A stretch of DNA of 64,000 nucleotides from Phoronis australis (lineage: Eukaryota > Phoronida > Phoronidae), in assembly GCA_002633005.1 (NCBI GenBank), contig NMRA01000160.1:728591-792590 (forward strand), given 5' to 3'. Shown piece by piece: positions 24,201 to 32,309 of this stretch. Under the pieces are notes generated by a model. It did no database searches and was not told the origin of the DNA. It saw nothing but the letters and a program-made list of their open reading frames with translations. The translations under genes were made by a program, and so were the position numbers. Numbering within the stretch: position 1 is the first letter of the stretch; each line of letters opens with the position of its first letter.

Positions 24201-27200
24201 GGGACAAAGTATCAAAAAATATGTTCAAGGAAGGCTATAAGATCATACTGATGGCGGACAGTTCTAACTGAGATGTGCGACCCATTGGGTTTTAAAATGT
24301 CTATTGGAGAGATTTATCTGTGTCTAGTTCTATTGTAGTTCTCAACTACAGTAGGTTTCAAAGTAAGCTCTACAGCATTGTAATTTGACGTTTCTGCACA
24401 CAAACTGCAACAAAATATCCGTTCTTGTTCTACCCAAACACTGCAGTTCTGGCAAATTCTTGACAAATCTACAAGTGTGGCTCATTGCACCTTGTTGATT
24501 TAGCGATAACTTTCCATTTGAATAATGAGCGGCCAAGCACTATAACATTTGATTAAACTTTGCCTATGGTTCATTGGCAACAAAAAAGCCATCTTATTGT
24601 TACTAACGCTTGACAAAATTGACAATTAACGAAGTCTAGCAAGAAGTTTGTCCGAGATAACCAGAGGCTGACAGAATCCTGTCTGTCCGCGATAATTCTT
24701 TACTTATTTCGTACAAAAACAAACCGCCCAAATTGTAATTTTTCATTTTTCAAAAGCTGATTACTGCAAGTGAAGGAAATTTACCCAAAAGTTCTTTTAT
24801 GACATCTGCACAGTACAAATCATGCCAGTGAGACAAGATTTTCTTAAACTTTGGTTTGTAGACAATAGGCTACAGAGAATTTCACTTGTCGACCATAATG
24901 GTTGCTGAATAAGTGAAAAATTACTGTAGTTTTATTTTGAAACCTACTGTGTGTTGGCTTGTTGCCATTCACTACAAGCTGCCTGTATTCCATTGCAGTG
25001 TGCCGGTAGCATTATCGGCAGAGGAGGAGAGCGCATCCGCTCCATCCGCGCCAATTCTGGTGCCGGCATAACTATAGATGAGCCACTACCAAACACAAAT
25101 GAGAGAGTCATCACCATTCAGGGTTCCGAGTCGCAGATTACAAAGGCCAAATTTCTTCTGAAGCAAGCGTAAGTTTCCCAGGTTTCAGTTATCTGATCTG
25201 CCTTTACTTGATCACGCAGGAGTTGACAACAGAGAGCGACGAATTTCGGACCGACCTGAATACCACTGTGCCCCCTAATGGCAATTTTATTTTTTATCTC
25301 TGCTCTGTATTTTCAAATGTCCTCAACCGATTTTCATGAAATTTGGCTTATAGGTATGTGTTAATGAGATGATGCTATCCTCCCATTTTCGGATGGATTA
25401 GAGCCATTTTGTGCCATCTAATGGCCTTTTTATGCGCCCACATATTTATATGTGGACGCATTATGCCGTCATCTCCGTCCGTCCGTACGGGCGGCATCCG
25501 TCCGGTGTCCGCTGCTCTATCTCCAAAACCCTTTGACATATGTTCATGAAATTGGCACATATGTTCCATTCATGAATGGGACGGCATGTGCGAACTTTCG
25601 GACGGATCCGACTACTGGTGTGCCCCCTAGTTGCAATTTTAGTTTTTTACGCTTACCTTTGTATCTTCAAAAGTCCTGAACGGATTCTCATGAAATTTGG
25701 TATGTAGGCACCTATTAGTGAGGTGACGCTATCCTCCCGTTTTCAGATGGATTCGACATAGTTTGCGCCACTTAGTGGCCATTTTTAGTGTTTTCGAGTC
25801 TGTTTTTGTGCGTCCACNACTCACATTTTGCCCCTAGCCTATTGAGGAGACAATGACCATGCCTTTCCACTTTGCAAAGTACAACATACTACATATATGC
25901 CCTCTACTGGCCACTTTATGGTACCAATAAACAACCCTAGAAGGATACCGTATACGGTGCAATTGTGGGTGCATTTCAACGCTCTGCGTTGCTCTTGTTT
26001 ACTATTTTCATGTCCGTTTTTTGGCGTCCGCCCCTCGCTCAACCAAGCCACTCTGAGGATAATTGTGAAAATTGGCATGTATATTCCTACTATGAAGAGG
26101 ACAGTTGACAATGATTTTCCGACGACTTTGGCTACTGTGGCGCCTCCTAGTGGCAGTTTTGTTTTTTTTTTGTGCCCATGGCTGTATCTCCTAAACCGTT
26201 GCCAGGATCTTTACTAAATTTAGGGAATGTAATTATATTATGTTGGCAACAGATGACGACTTTCGGACTGATCTGATTACCAGTGAGCCCTCTAGTGGCA
26301 ATTTTAGTTTTTTACGTTGACCTCTGTATGTTCAAAGGTCCTCAACGTAGTTTCATAAAATTTGGCATGTAGGCATCTATTAGTGAAATGACGCTATCCT
26401 CCTGTTTTCGGATGAATTTGACGTAGTTTGCGCCACCTAGTGGCAATTTTTACTGTTTTCGATTGTTTTTTGGCATTCACCCCTCTATCAAACAAACCAC
26501 TCTAAAGATGATTGTGAAAATTGGCATGTATGTTCTTAGTACGTAGTGTGTAGACTAGATATTTGCAGCCTCTTCACCTGTGGATGAAGACATTGAATTG
26601 TGTCTCGTTTTTCCCCATGTGTGGGTGGGCACAGGTTGTTGCACACCGGTGCTAATAGCTTTCATTGCGACGATAGAGTGGACAGTGGTTTGAGTTAATC
26701 GTTTTATTAATCACGACCATACGTTCACAAGCCTACTCAAGCGAAACGTCCTACGTAATGTCTGTTCTATGCTCCAACCAGTGCAGCGAAGCCTTGACTT
26801 GTGATGAACTGAGACACTTTCAGCAACTCAACTCTAACTCTCCAGCAACTAACTGGTGTTCACTTTCAACTGACTGTCCCAAACCCGTGTCTGGGTATTT
26901 GTAGACTAATGCATTGTTCTAAAACTTTTCACCAATTCAAGCAGATTCTAGAACTTTCTGGACTCTAACCAATCATTCAAGAAACATATACTAGGCTCTA
27001 GAATGCTCCTCACATATGCTAGATTCTTCTGGAATATTCCACCTATTCTGAAGTAAACAAATTACATCGTTACTGTGCTGACCTCAGGGATCATGCCAAT
27101 CAAACAGAACACTAAAACAAACCAAAACTAAGAACAGTGTCAGTCTAAATTCTGACAAATTGCGTCTTAACAAGCTGTATATTGATACTGACAAGGTCCT

Positions 27201-29246
27201 TAAATTTACTCGTATCCAATTGCATAAGTTACCCACGACCACACTTAAACAACCATTTTCTGTTTGATCATAACTTTTATGATCAGATTGACGGAGTGGC
27301 CATGAGTTCACCCTGGGCCCAGTGTTAGCTATTATTTTCACATGCAATCTTGAGACTTAAGCTCTGGCTACTTGTCCACCAGACTGTAAACCACAATAGG
27401 TATGTGGACGTTAGTTTGTTGTGTTCTCATCCAAGAACTTAGTCAACACCTTTTTCAATCACATGAACAATATGCATCCGTCCATCAACCTCATCAGTGA
27501 ATCTTAGCACGAGTCGTGTTTACCTTGGTTAAACGTTAGAATAGCACAATTGTTACATCTGTATATTGCCCAGGTTTTCTGGGCTTTATCTTAAATTTGA
27601 TAGTTTTGTGCCGATCCAATACAAGAGAGGTCGAGTCAATTTCTTTTTACACCATGCCTGGAGTATTTGTTCCACCAATTTAAATTTTGATAGTGGTAAT
27701 TTTAGTTTTTTTTTGCATTTGCCTCTGTATTTACGGAGTTCCACGGTTGGCGACGACTTGAGGAAGGATCTAACTACCATTTTATCCACTAGTGGGCAAT
27801 TTTATTTTTTCACGTTTTTCTCTGTATCGTTTTCATGAAATTTGAGGGATAGATTTTATTTAAGAGGTGATGACTCTTTTGCATTTTGGATAGATTCAGC
27901 GTATAGTTGTACGCCACCTAGTGCCCATTGTTATGTTCTAGTTTGTTTTTAGCGTCCATCTCTAGACTGACAAACCACTCGGAGGGGGGACAAATCAAAT
28001 TTTTACCTTCCACCTATCGCTCATAGAGAATCCTGCAATGTTGATTACCGTAAAGTGATCTTGTTGATATGAGTTAAATGTTATTAGAAGAAGAAAATTA
28101 GCTTGGTTGCACTATTGGAGCATTTTTGCAATTCAAGATGTTTTTGAAGTTTTTGCAGTTGTGTTCCTGTCGACATCTGATGGATGGATGCGACTACTAT
28201 TGTGGTTCCTAATGGCATTTTTTTGGTTGCTTTTCCATCTTTGGGGTTCTTTGACGTATTTTCATAAAATTTTGCAAATTATTTGGAGAGACAACAACAC
28301 CTTCCCATTTTTGGATGGGTTCAATGTATTCTGAGTCATCAAGTGGCCATTTTTATGACAATTAGACACCCCTATAAGCACACTGTTTGCAGTGCAGTCG
28401 TGGGCAAATTTCAACGCTCCGCGTTACTCTTATTTGTAATCTGAAACCTGTAATTTTCATACTTGTGTTTTCAACATTGTTTAGTGAGTGATGGGTGTGT
28501 AGTAGTGCCACTAGGTGGCAGTCCGTGAACTGCAAAGCCCTGACAGCATTAAGTTAAGTCAAGTGGTTATGTAGAAGCTCTTTCTCAAAACAGTTTAGGA
28601 AAATCTTTAGTTTAGTGCGTGTTATTTTGAGACCAGATGACATAGCTTAATTATTGGTGGGTTGTCAGCCAGTTCATGCATGTCCTAGGCTGTGATCTCT
28701 GGAACTCGAGACTCAACTCAGACCTGAAAATTAACCAGAAGCGTGGCATGACTCTAGTACAACTTTATAAGCTTATTTAAAGCGTGCCTCAGGAGATTAA
28801 AGAACAGTCCATGGATCTTGTTTGCATCTTGGAGCCAGTTTATTTTGTTTCATTTGGCTGCTCAGGAAGAATCTTTGCTAATTAGCATGAGCAAACCTTG
28901 TTGATCATGTTCCGTCTGATGTTTCAGGGCTATGGAGAAGCAAGGAGGAAGTCGATACTAAAGACTACAGACCTATGCATCTGATAAACACTCTGCTTGT
29001 GGTTTCAGTTTCTGTTTTTAGTAGTAGCATGTAATTCAGTTTTAACTGTCCCCATTTTAAATTTGACTTGTATGTTGTAAACTGTCCTTTTACTACTTTG
29101 TAAATATGATACTTTGCAAAATTTCACTGTAGGATTTGGTGATAATTGATACCGACCTAGTATTTTTGTGTAGGCAACTGCTAATTAATAAGGACAGAAG
29201 TATTGCTGGTGTAGATTTTTATTGGGTCTGACTTGTTTCCAATAAA
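9163..29246 (+). CDS. HNRNPK: Heterogeneous nuclear ribonucleoprotein K, complete spliced coding sequence
   Basis: KH-domain protein that binds single-stranded C-rich RNA and DNA in nucleus and cytoplasm (established for hnRNP K). The CDS starts at ATG 9186 and joins 9186-9213, 10363-10475, 13524-13580, 15327-15370, 15812-15884, 17770-17886, 19162-19290, 20321-20472, 21727-21864, 22420-22534, 23180-23239, 24999-25168 and 28928-28961. Every junction is GT/AG and in phase, giving about 409 residues (human is about 463). KH1 spans residues about 39-105 with loop GKGG, KH2 about 113-187 with loop GRAG, and KH3 about 334-398 with loop GRGG. Residues 188-330 are a Gly/Arg-rich linker. An acidic D-D-D plus S-I-K-R-F-K-S N-terminus resembles the bipartite-NLS region. 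The start exon has an acceptor upstream of the ATG, so a non-coding exon further left is expected. No disabling change is visible. Confidence 0.93.
9620..9990 (+). repeat. Two diverged units of the 'TAGTGGCAATTTT' dispersed repeat in intron 1
   Basis: Phrases CCCATAGTGGCAATTTT and CCCATAGCGGCAATTTT are each followed by a T-rich tract, a 'cctcgacggtttt'-like stretch and 'ttcatgaaatgtg'. The same order of motifs recurs in 25250-26560, 27560-28440, 30420-30980 and, inverted, 58040-58860. Confidence 0.55.
10363..10475 (+). CDS. HNRNPK: hnRNP K exon: N-terminal acidic/basic region and start of KH1
   Basis: Acceptor GTGTTCTGCAG, donor GTAGGTGA. It encodes a [12 protein letters not shown]... segment, an S-I-K-R-F-K-S basic patch and [10 protein letters not shown], the first beta strand of KH1. 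Confidence 0.93.
13524..13580 (+). CDS. HNRNPK: hnRNP K exon: KH1 helix-GXXG loop
   Basis: A 57-base, phase-0 exon encoding [19 protein letters not shown]. The GKGG loop and I-I-G are the nucleic-acid-gripping core of a KH domain. Acceptor TCTTCTTCAG, donor GTAGGTAT. Confidence 0.95.
15327..15370 (+). CDS. HNRNPK: hnRNP K exon: KH1 beta strand
   Basis: A 44-base exon encoding [14 protein letters not shown] plus two bases of Arg, after acceptor ATTCTGCAG. It is the expected continuation of KH1 (V-P-D-S-x-G-P-E-R is conserved in the family). The donor GTATGATA is non-optimal but phase-compatible. Confidence 0.9.
15812..15884 (+). CDS. HNRNPK: hnRNP K exon: end of KH1
   Basis: Completes the split Arg codon and encodes [20 protein letters not shown] then TLED, the C-terminal helix of KH1. 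Acceptor AATCTTTTCAG, donor GTAAGTTG. Confidence 0.9.
16900..17150. other. C-rich block in intron 5 with an internal imperfect duplication
   Basis: Two segments (about 16965-17050 and 17080-17130) share 'CCATTCA-CACC...TTCCTTTCAAA..CCAGG' wording and are markedly more GC-rich than the surrounding intron. The overlapping ORFs of 104 and 112 residues have no domain and lie in a bona fide intron, so I do not call them genes. Confidence 0.35.
17770..17886 (+). CDS. HNRNPK: hnRNP K exon: KH2 first half
   Basis: Encodes [20 protein letters not shown] then [27 protein letters not shown] and KIKELRE are hallmark KH2 stretches. The loop reads GRAG where vertebrates have GVKG. Acceptor TGTTGACAG, donor GTAAGTGC. 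Confidence 0.96.
17929..18428. mobile_element. 500-bp hAT-like MITE in intron 6
   Basis: The left end CAGGGCTTGGAAT and the right end ATTCCAAGCCCTG are perfect 13-bp inverted repeats, with inward CCGCGGAAA/TTTCCGCG-type repeats. It is flanked by ATAT-rich sequence on both sides, so the target duplication is ambiguous. It begins 42 bases after the exon 6 donor. No transposase is encoded. Confidence 0.75.
19162..19290 (+). CDS. HNRNPK: hnRNP K exon: KH2 second half
   Basis: Encodes [20 protein letters not shown] then [20 protein letters not shown] and IKD. The S-T-D-R-V and G-K-x-D-x-V-I elements match KH2 strands and the last helix. Acceptor TTAATTCTCAG, donor GTAAGTTG. Confidence 0.95.
20321..20472 (+). 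CDS. HNRNPK: hnRNP K exon: linker, start of RGG box
   Basis: Encodes [31 protein letters not shown], then [22 protein letters not shown] repeats are arginine-methylation and RNA-binding segments in hnRNPs. The donor at 20473 (AAG|GTACGATA) is required for phase. If it is skipped, the frame continues [15 protein letters not shown] and stops at 20518. Confidence 0.9.
21178..21315. repeat. 68-bp direct duplication across a single N (probable assembly join)
   Basis: The sequence ending CTTGGTAAAGCTTGTA before the N at 21247 is repeated immediately after it with one C/T difference. This looks like two overlapping contig ends that were joined, not a biological repeat. Confidence 0.75.
21727..21864 (+). 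CDS. HNRNPK: hnRNP K exon: Gly-rich linker, middle
   Basis: Acceptor TGTTGCATTTCAG, donor GTGAGCTG. Encodes [20 protein letters not shown] then a [19 protein letters not shown] segment. Low complexity but in phase on both sides. On the opposite strand it gives a spurious proline-rich ORF. Confidence 0.88.
22420..22534 (+). CDS. HNRNPK: hnRNP K exon: Gly-rich linker, end
   Basis: Acceptor ATTTTCTAG, donor GTGAGTTC. Encodes [20 protein letters not shown] and then [15 protein letters not shown]. The phase-2 entry completes the Arg split with the previous exon. Confidence 0.88.
23180..23239 (+). CDS. HNRNPK: hnRNP K exon: start of KH3
   Basis: A 60-base, phase-0 exon encoding [25 protein letters not shown] is the first strand of KH3 in this family. 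Acceptor GTGTTTCCAG, donor GTAAGTGT. Confidence 0.92.
24999..25168 (+). CDS. HNRNPK: hnRNP K exon: core of KH3
   Basis: Encodes [20 protein letters not shown], then [10 protein letters not shown]... and [19 protein letters not shown]. The AGSIIGxGG loop and I-D-E-P-L strand are diagnostic of hnRNP K KH3. Acceptor TCCATTGCAG, donor GTAAGTTT. The phase-2 end (GC) is completed by the terminal exon. Confidence 0.96.
25250..26560 (+). repeat. Dispersed repeat array with two roughly 660-bp units in the last intron
   Basis: The block 25595-25820 (phrases 'CTACTGGTGTGCCCCCTAG', 'GACGCTATCCTCC', 'TTTGCGCCACTTAGTGGCC') recurs at about 26265-26470 with the same order of phrases. A palindromic CCCACATATTTATATGTGG lies at 25438-25456. 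No ORF of substance. The same family appears in introns 1 and 12, downstream of the gene, and inverted at 58 kb. Confidence 0.65.
26601..27158 (-). mobile_element. Solo LTR (558 bp) with 5-bp target duplication AATTG
   Basis: Ends TGT...ACA on the coding strand. AATTG is present at 26596-26600 and again at 27159-27163. It aligns in reverse complement along its length with the solo LTR at 59814-60462 (shared ends, AATAAA-containing 'GATTAATAAA', and 'CAATCATTC/GAATGATTG' stretches). No internal retroelement sequence adjoins it, so this is a recombined solo LTR inside the last hnRNP K intron, antisense to the gene. Confidence 0.85.
27560..28440 (+). repeat. Dispersed 'TAGTGGCAATTTT' family, last intron, right part
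   Basis: Contains 'CGGAGTTCCACGG', 'GCGACGACTTGAGGAAGGAT', 'ACCACTCGGAGGGG' and the ending 'TTTCAACGCTCCGCGTTACT'. The piece 27720-28142 is duplicated at 30576-30976 on the other side of the terminal exon. Confidence 0.6.
28928..28961 (+). CDS. HNRNPK: hnRNP K terminal coding exon
   Basis: Acceptor TCTGATGTTTCAG. G completes the Ala codon left by 25168, followed by [10 protein letters not shown]-stop (TAA 28959-28961). It is supported by phase and by the duplicated copy at 614-647. The K-Q near the end recalls the S-V-K-Q-Y tail of vertebrate hnRNP K, but overall the tail is divergent. Confidence 0.75.
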
Positions 29247-29265
29247 ACTGACCTATTTTGTGAAA
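28962..29265 (+). terminator. HNRNPK: hnRNP K 3'UTR and polyadenylation signal
   Basis: The canonical AATAAA at 29241-29246 sits about 280 bases after the stop and is followed by a T/G-rich tract (TTTTGTGAAATCATTGATTTG). It is conserved in the upstream duplicate at 986-991. A transcript end near 29260-29275 is expected. Confidence 0.7.
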
Positions 29266-29469
29266 TCATTGATTTGTTTTTATTAGCTTGTCTGAGCTGA
29301 GCACTCAGTCACATTGTGTCTGAGGCTCTCCTCTGACAGTAGCAGTTCTCAGGGTTATGCCATGATGGAATACTGGGCATGTGACTCAGTGTAAAGATCA
29401 TGATTTGCACTATGTCCTAAACAAATAGTGCAAGTAAGCTTGGGAAAGACGTGGTGAATTGGGTGTAAG

Positions 29470-30131
29470 CATGCGCGCACCCAGCCTTCAATATGGGGGG
29501 CTCGAATAGGCCTTTTGCGAGTTTATAACAATAACGCGAGATTATGTGAGACTTAACTGTTACGTCACGGGAAGTGGGGCNTTGATTTTATTTGCTGTAT
29601 TGTGAAGTGAATATCTTTTTATGGGGATACACTATCGCCCCTGTATTCCTGCGCCATTCAGGCCTAGAGCGGGTTAAGTTCCAATTTCAGTCCGTTCACA
29701 GCTTCGCACAACATAACAAAGTCACGTTTTCTTCGTCTATTCACAGTTATTCCACGACCCATCTACCACATCTTAAGTTGTTTTAACGTTTTAAGCGTAA
29801 AATTCACCATAAGAACTCCAGTAAGTTTTAGCGTGTGTAGCAAAGACTCGGGGCAAAACAAGAGCAATATGGCGGGTTTTGCCCCCTTTCCGGTGACGTC
29901 ACAGTGACTAGCGAGAAACTCGCAAGTGAGCTATTCCTGACGTGGACCTTTTGGTAACAAAAAAGGGGTTGGTCTAAAAAAAATTAAAAAATACGGGGGC
30001 ACCACTGTGAATTGCAGGTTTGTTCTTGTTTATTGGACTTTTCTCTCATTTTCTCGGACTTTTTGTTACTCAGAGGTGGACCTTTTTGCCCACTTCGCCA
30101 AATGTGGAGAGCCCCCCTTGGGTGCGCACAT
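29470..30131. mobile_element. MITE, TIR CATGYGCGCACCCAG, copy at the paralogous site, with an insertion
   Basis: It sits at the same place relative to the 3'UTR as the copy at 1218-1447, so it pre-dates the duplication. Its body is split by a 427-bp insertion (29507-29933). The outer arms resume with CTGACGTGGACCTTTTGGTA and end in GGGTGCGCACA. Confidence 0.7.
29507..29933. mobile_element. 427-bp TIR element nested in the MITE
   Basis: Absent from the paralogous MITE at 1218, which shows the empty site directly. The ends TAGGCCTTTTGCGAGTTT and AAACTCGCAAGTGAGCTA are inverted repeats (perfect over TTGCGAGTTT). TA abuts both ends. Two GACGTCAC/TACGTCAC CRE-like words occur inside. An N at 29581 marks an assembly gap. 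No transposase. Confidence 0.7.
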
Positions 30132-30405
30132 TGTTAGGCACGATGCCTTGTCTGCAGTGATCATGGAACGTGCACTGTGTGTAACGCAAAAAGGCACTGA
30201 TTTTGCATTCTCTTCTGTTGAGCAAATATAATGACCTCACTATTGAGCGGGGTCTGTTGGTCGTCGTGTTTGCATAGTAAAATTGAATTCAGACTCCAGA
30301 CGCTGGGGTATTTGCTGAGCTGTTCAGGTCACTTTTTATTGTTAGTCGATAGTAAATACGGTACGTGTCGGGAGAATGGTGATTTTAAAATAACGAGAAA
30401 CTATT

Positions 30406-30980
30406 TCCAAGGTTATCGGGATCTGTATGCTTGCACCCATGTGGGTGCATTGTGCCATCGTCCACTCGGTTGCTGCGTTTCCAAAATCCCTTGGGGATTG
30501 TTTGTGAAATTTTGCCTACATTTTCGCACAGATCCGATGTACCTCCTAGTGATAATTTTAGTTGTTTGCTTTTACCTCTGTATCTACGGAGTTCCACGGA
30601 TGGCGACGACTTGAGGAAGGATCCTCCACTAGTGGCAATTTTATTTTTCACTTTTTTCTCTGTATCGTTTTCTTGAAATTTGAGGGATTGGTTTTATTTA
30701 AGAGGTGACGACACCTTTGCATTTTGGATAGATTCGGCGAAAAGTTGAACGCCATCTAGTGGCCATTGTTATGTTCTAGTTTCTTTTTTGGCGTCCATCT
30801 CGAGACCGACAAACCACTCGGAGGGGCGACAAATCAAATATTCATCCTTCCCCTATCGCCCATGGAGAACCCTGCACTGTTGATTACCGTAAAGCGTTCT
30901 TATTGATATGTGTTAAATGCTATCAGAAGAACAAAATTAGCTTGGTTGCACTATTGGAGCATTGCAATTCAAGATGGCGG
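30406..30980 (+). repeat. Dispersed repeat, second copy of 27720-28142
   Basis: 'GGAGTTCCACGGATGGCGAC', 'ACCACTCGGAGGGGCGAC' and 'GATTACCGTAAAGC' follow in the same order as in the last intron. A TGCACCCATGTGGGTGCA palindrome lies near 30433. Confidence 0.65.
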
Positions 30981-32000
30981 ATGCTGCCATTTTGAATAAC
31001 GGCCCATTTACTTATTTTCGACTTGATGGCGTACTAGGTCATGCAGTATATCGTTTATACCTTTTTTCTGTGATGTGGAGTACATTTCTGATATTGATGC
31101 GCAGCCATTGTCAACATCAAGTGCCAAAACTTCCTGACATCCTTCTGGTATTTAGTTTTCCTCGCATAGTTCGGCACCTTTTATTTTCTTCACTAAGTAC
31201 TTCCAGAGATTTTCTTAAAATGCTGATAATGGGACATTTTAGTGTGCCAAACATCTTTGCTCGTGATCGAGTTTCCAGTGTTGGTAGTCTATTGGCACAC
31301 TAAAGAAAGCATTTGACTCGTCATTCAGCATTTGCTAGAGTCTCGTCCAGTATGGTCAGCGGAATGTCTCTGTCTCCGATTCTCTGTGCGCATTCAGTCT
31401 CGCCACAGCCGTGTTGCTACTGAAGTTCAACTCGAATGTGGCCTAGATTTGTGAAGAGATCATGGTTTATCCGACTGGAAGAGTCGCCTTTTTAAGTCGA
31501 CACTTAGTGGCTCTCTGTTTGCATTCTTTCTTCCACAGCCCTTTTCTCATGATGAGGTCCTCGCAATTCTGTGTGCAGTGGTTCAGCAGTTTTCAAAATA
31601 ATCGCAGACAAGGTCGAAAATTGACTAGAATCCGTTTCAATTCTAGCTAGTAAATCTCGACAACTCCTTGCCAGGTGTTGCTTCATACACGTTGCCATAA
31701 TCTCGACAATTTACTGTGTAAATCCGTTCATAAATAGGCAATTAGCGACTAGGCACGCTTATTTCACATAAGTGCCACAAAAACAATATTTAATATATAA
31801 ACAACTTGAAATGAAGTACGATGAATTTGTAGAGCGCTGGCAAGGTCTTGATCTTTTTGTTTATTATGAATGAATCATAGCCTCTACTTGTTTGTAATGT
31901 TGAATTACTTTGTACATATCGGCAATGTAAGTTGACCTTTAAGTTAACTGATCATTGACTACACAAAAAGTTATTGTAGTGTGTAATTGTGTGACCTGTA
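30980..32000. other. Intergenic, no gene recognised; one hairpin
   Basis: TTTAGTGTGCCAAA (about 31239) and TTGGCACACTAAAG (about 31292) can pair over about 13 bases around a 40-base loop. The ORFs in this stretch lack domains and recognisable splice context. Confidence 0.4.
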
Positions 32001-32004
32001 TCGT

Positions 32005-32305
32005 ACCATGCGCGCACCCAGCCTGAAATGTAGGGGGGACTTAAATTTTGAGAATGTGAACCTTTTACTAAAAAACAAAAAACGGGGACTAAAAACAACA
32101 ACAAAACGGGAACTACGAAATGAAAAAGGGGTACCATGCTCAGAGCTGTGAATTGTGCATTCCCGCCGAATTCCTGCCTTTTCAGAACTCAATTTGTCTC
32201 GTTTTCTCGGACTTATTTTTCTCTGAGGCTGACCTTTTTGCCCACTTCGCCAAATGGAGGGGGCTCGTTCGAGCCCCTGAGTCCCCCTTCATGGGCGCGC
32301 ATGCG
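32005..32305. mobile_element. MITE, TIR CATGYGCGCACCCAG, copy 4
   Basis: Begins CATGCGCGCACCCAGCCTGA and ends GGGCGCGCATG. It contains the family words TTTTCTCGGACTTATTTTTC and CCCACTTCGCCAAATGG. Confidence 0.7.
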
Positions 32306-32309
32306 TAGG

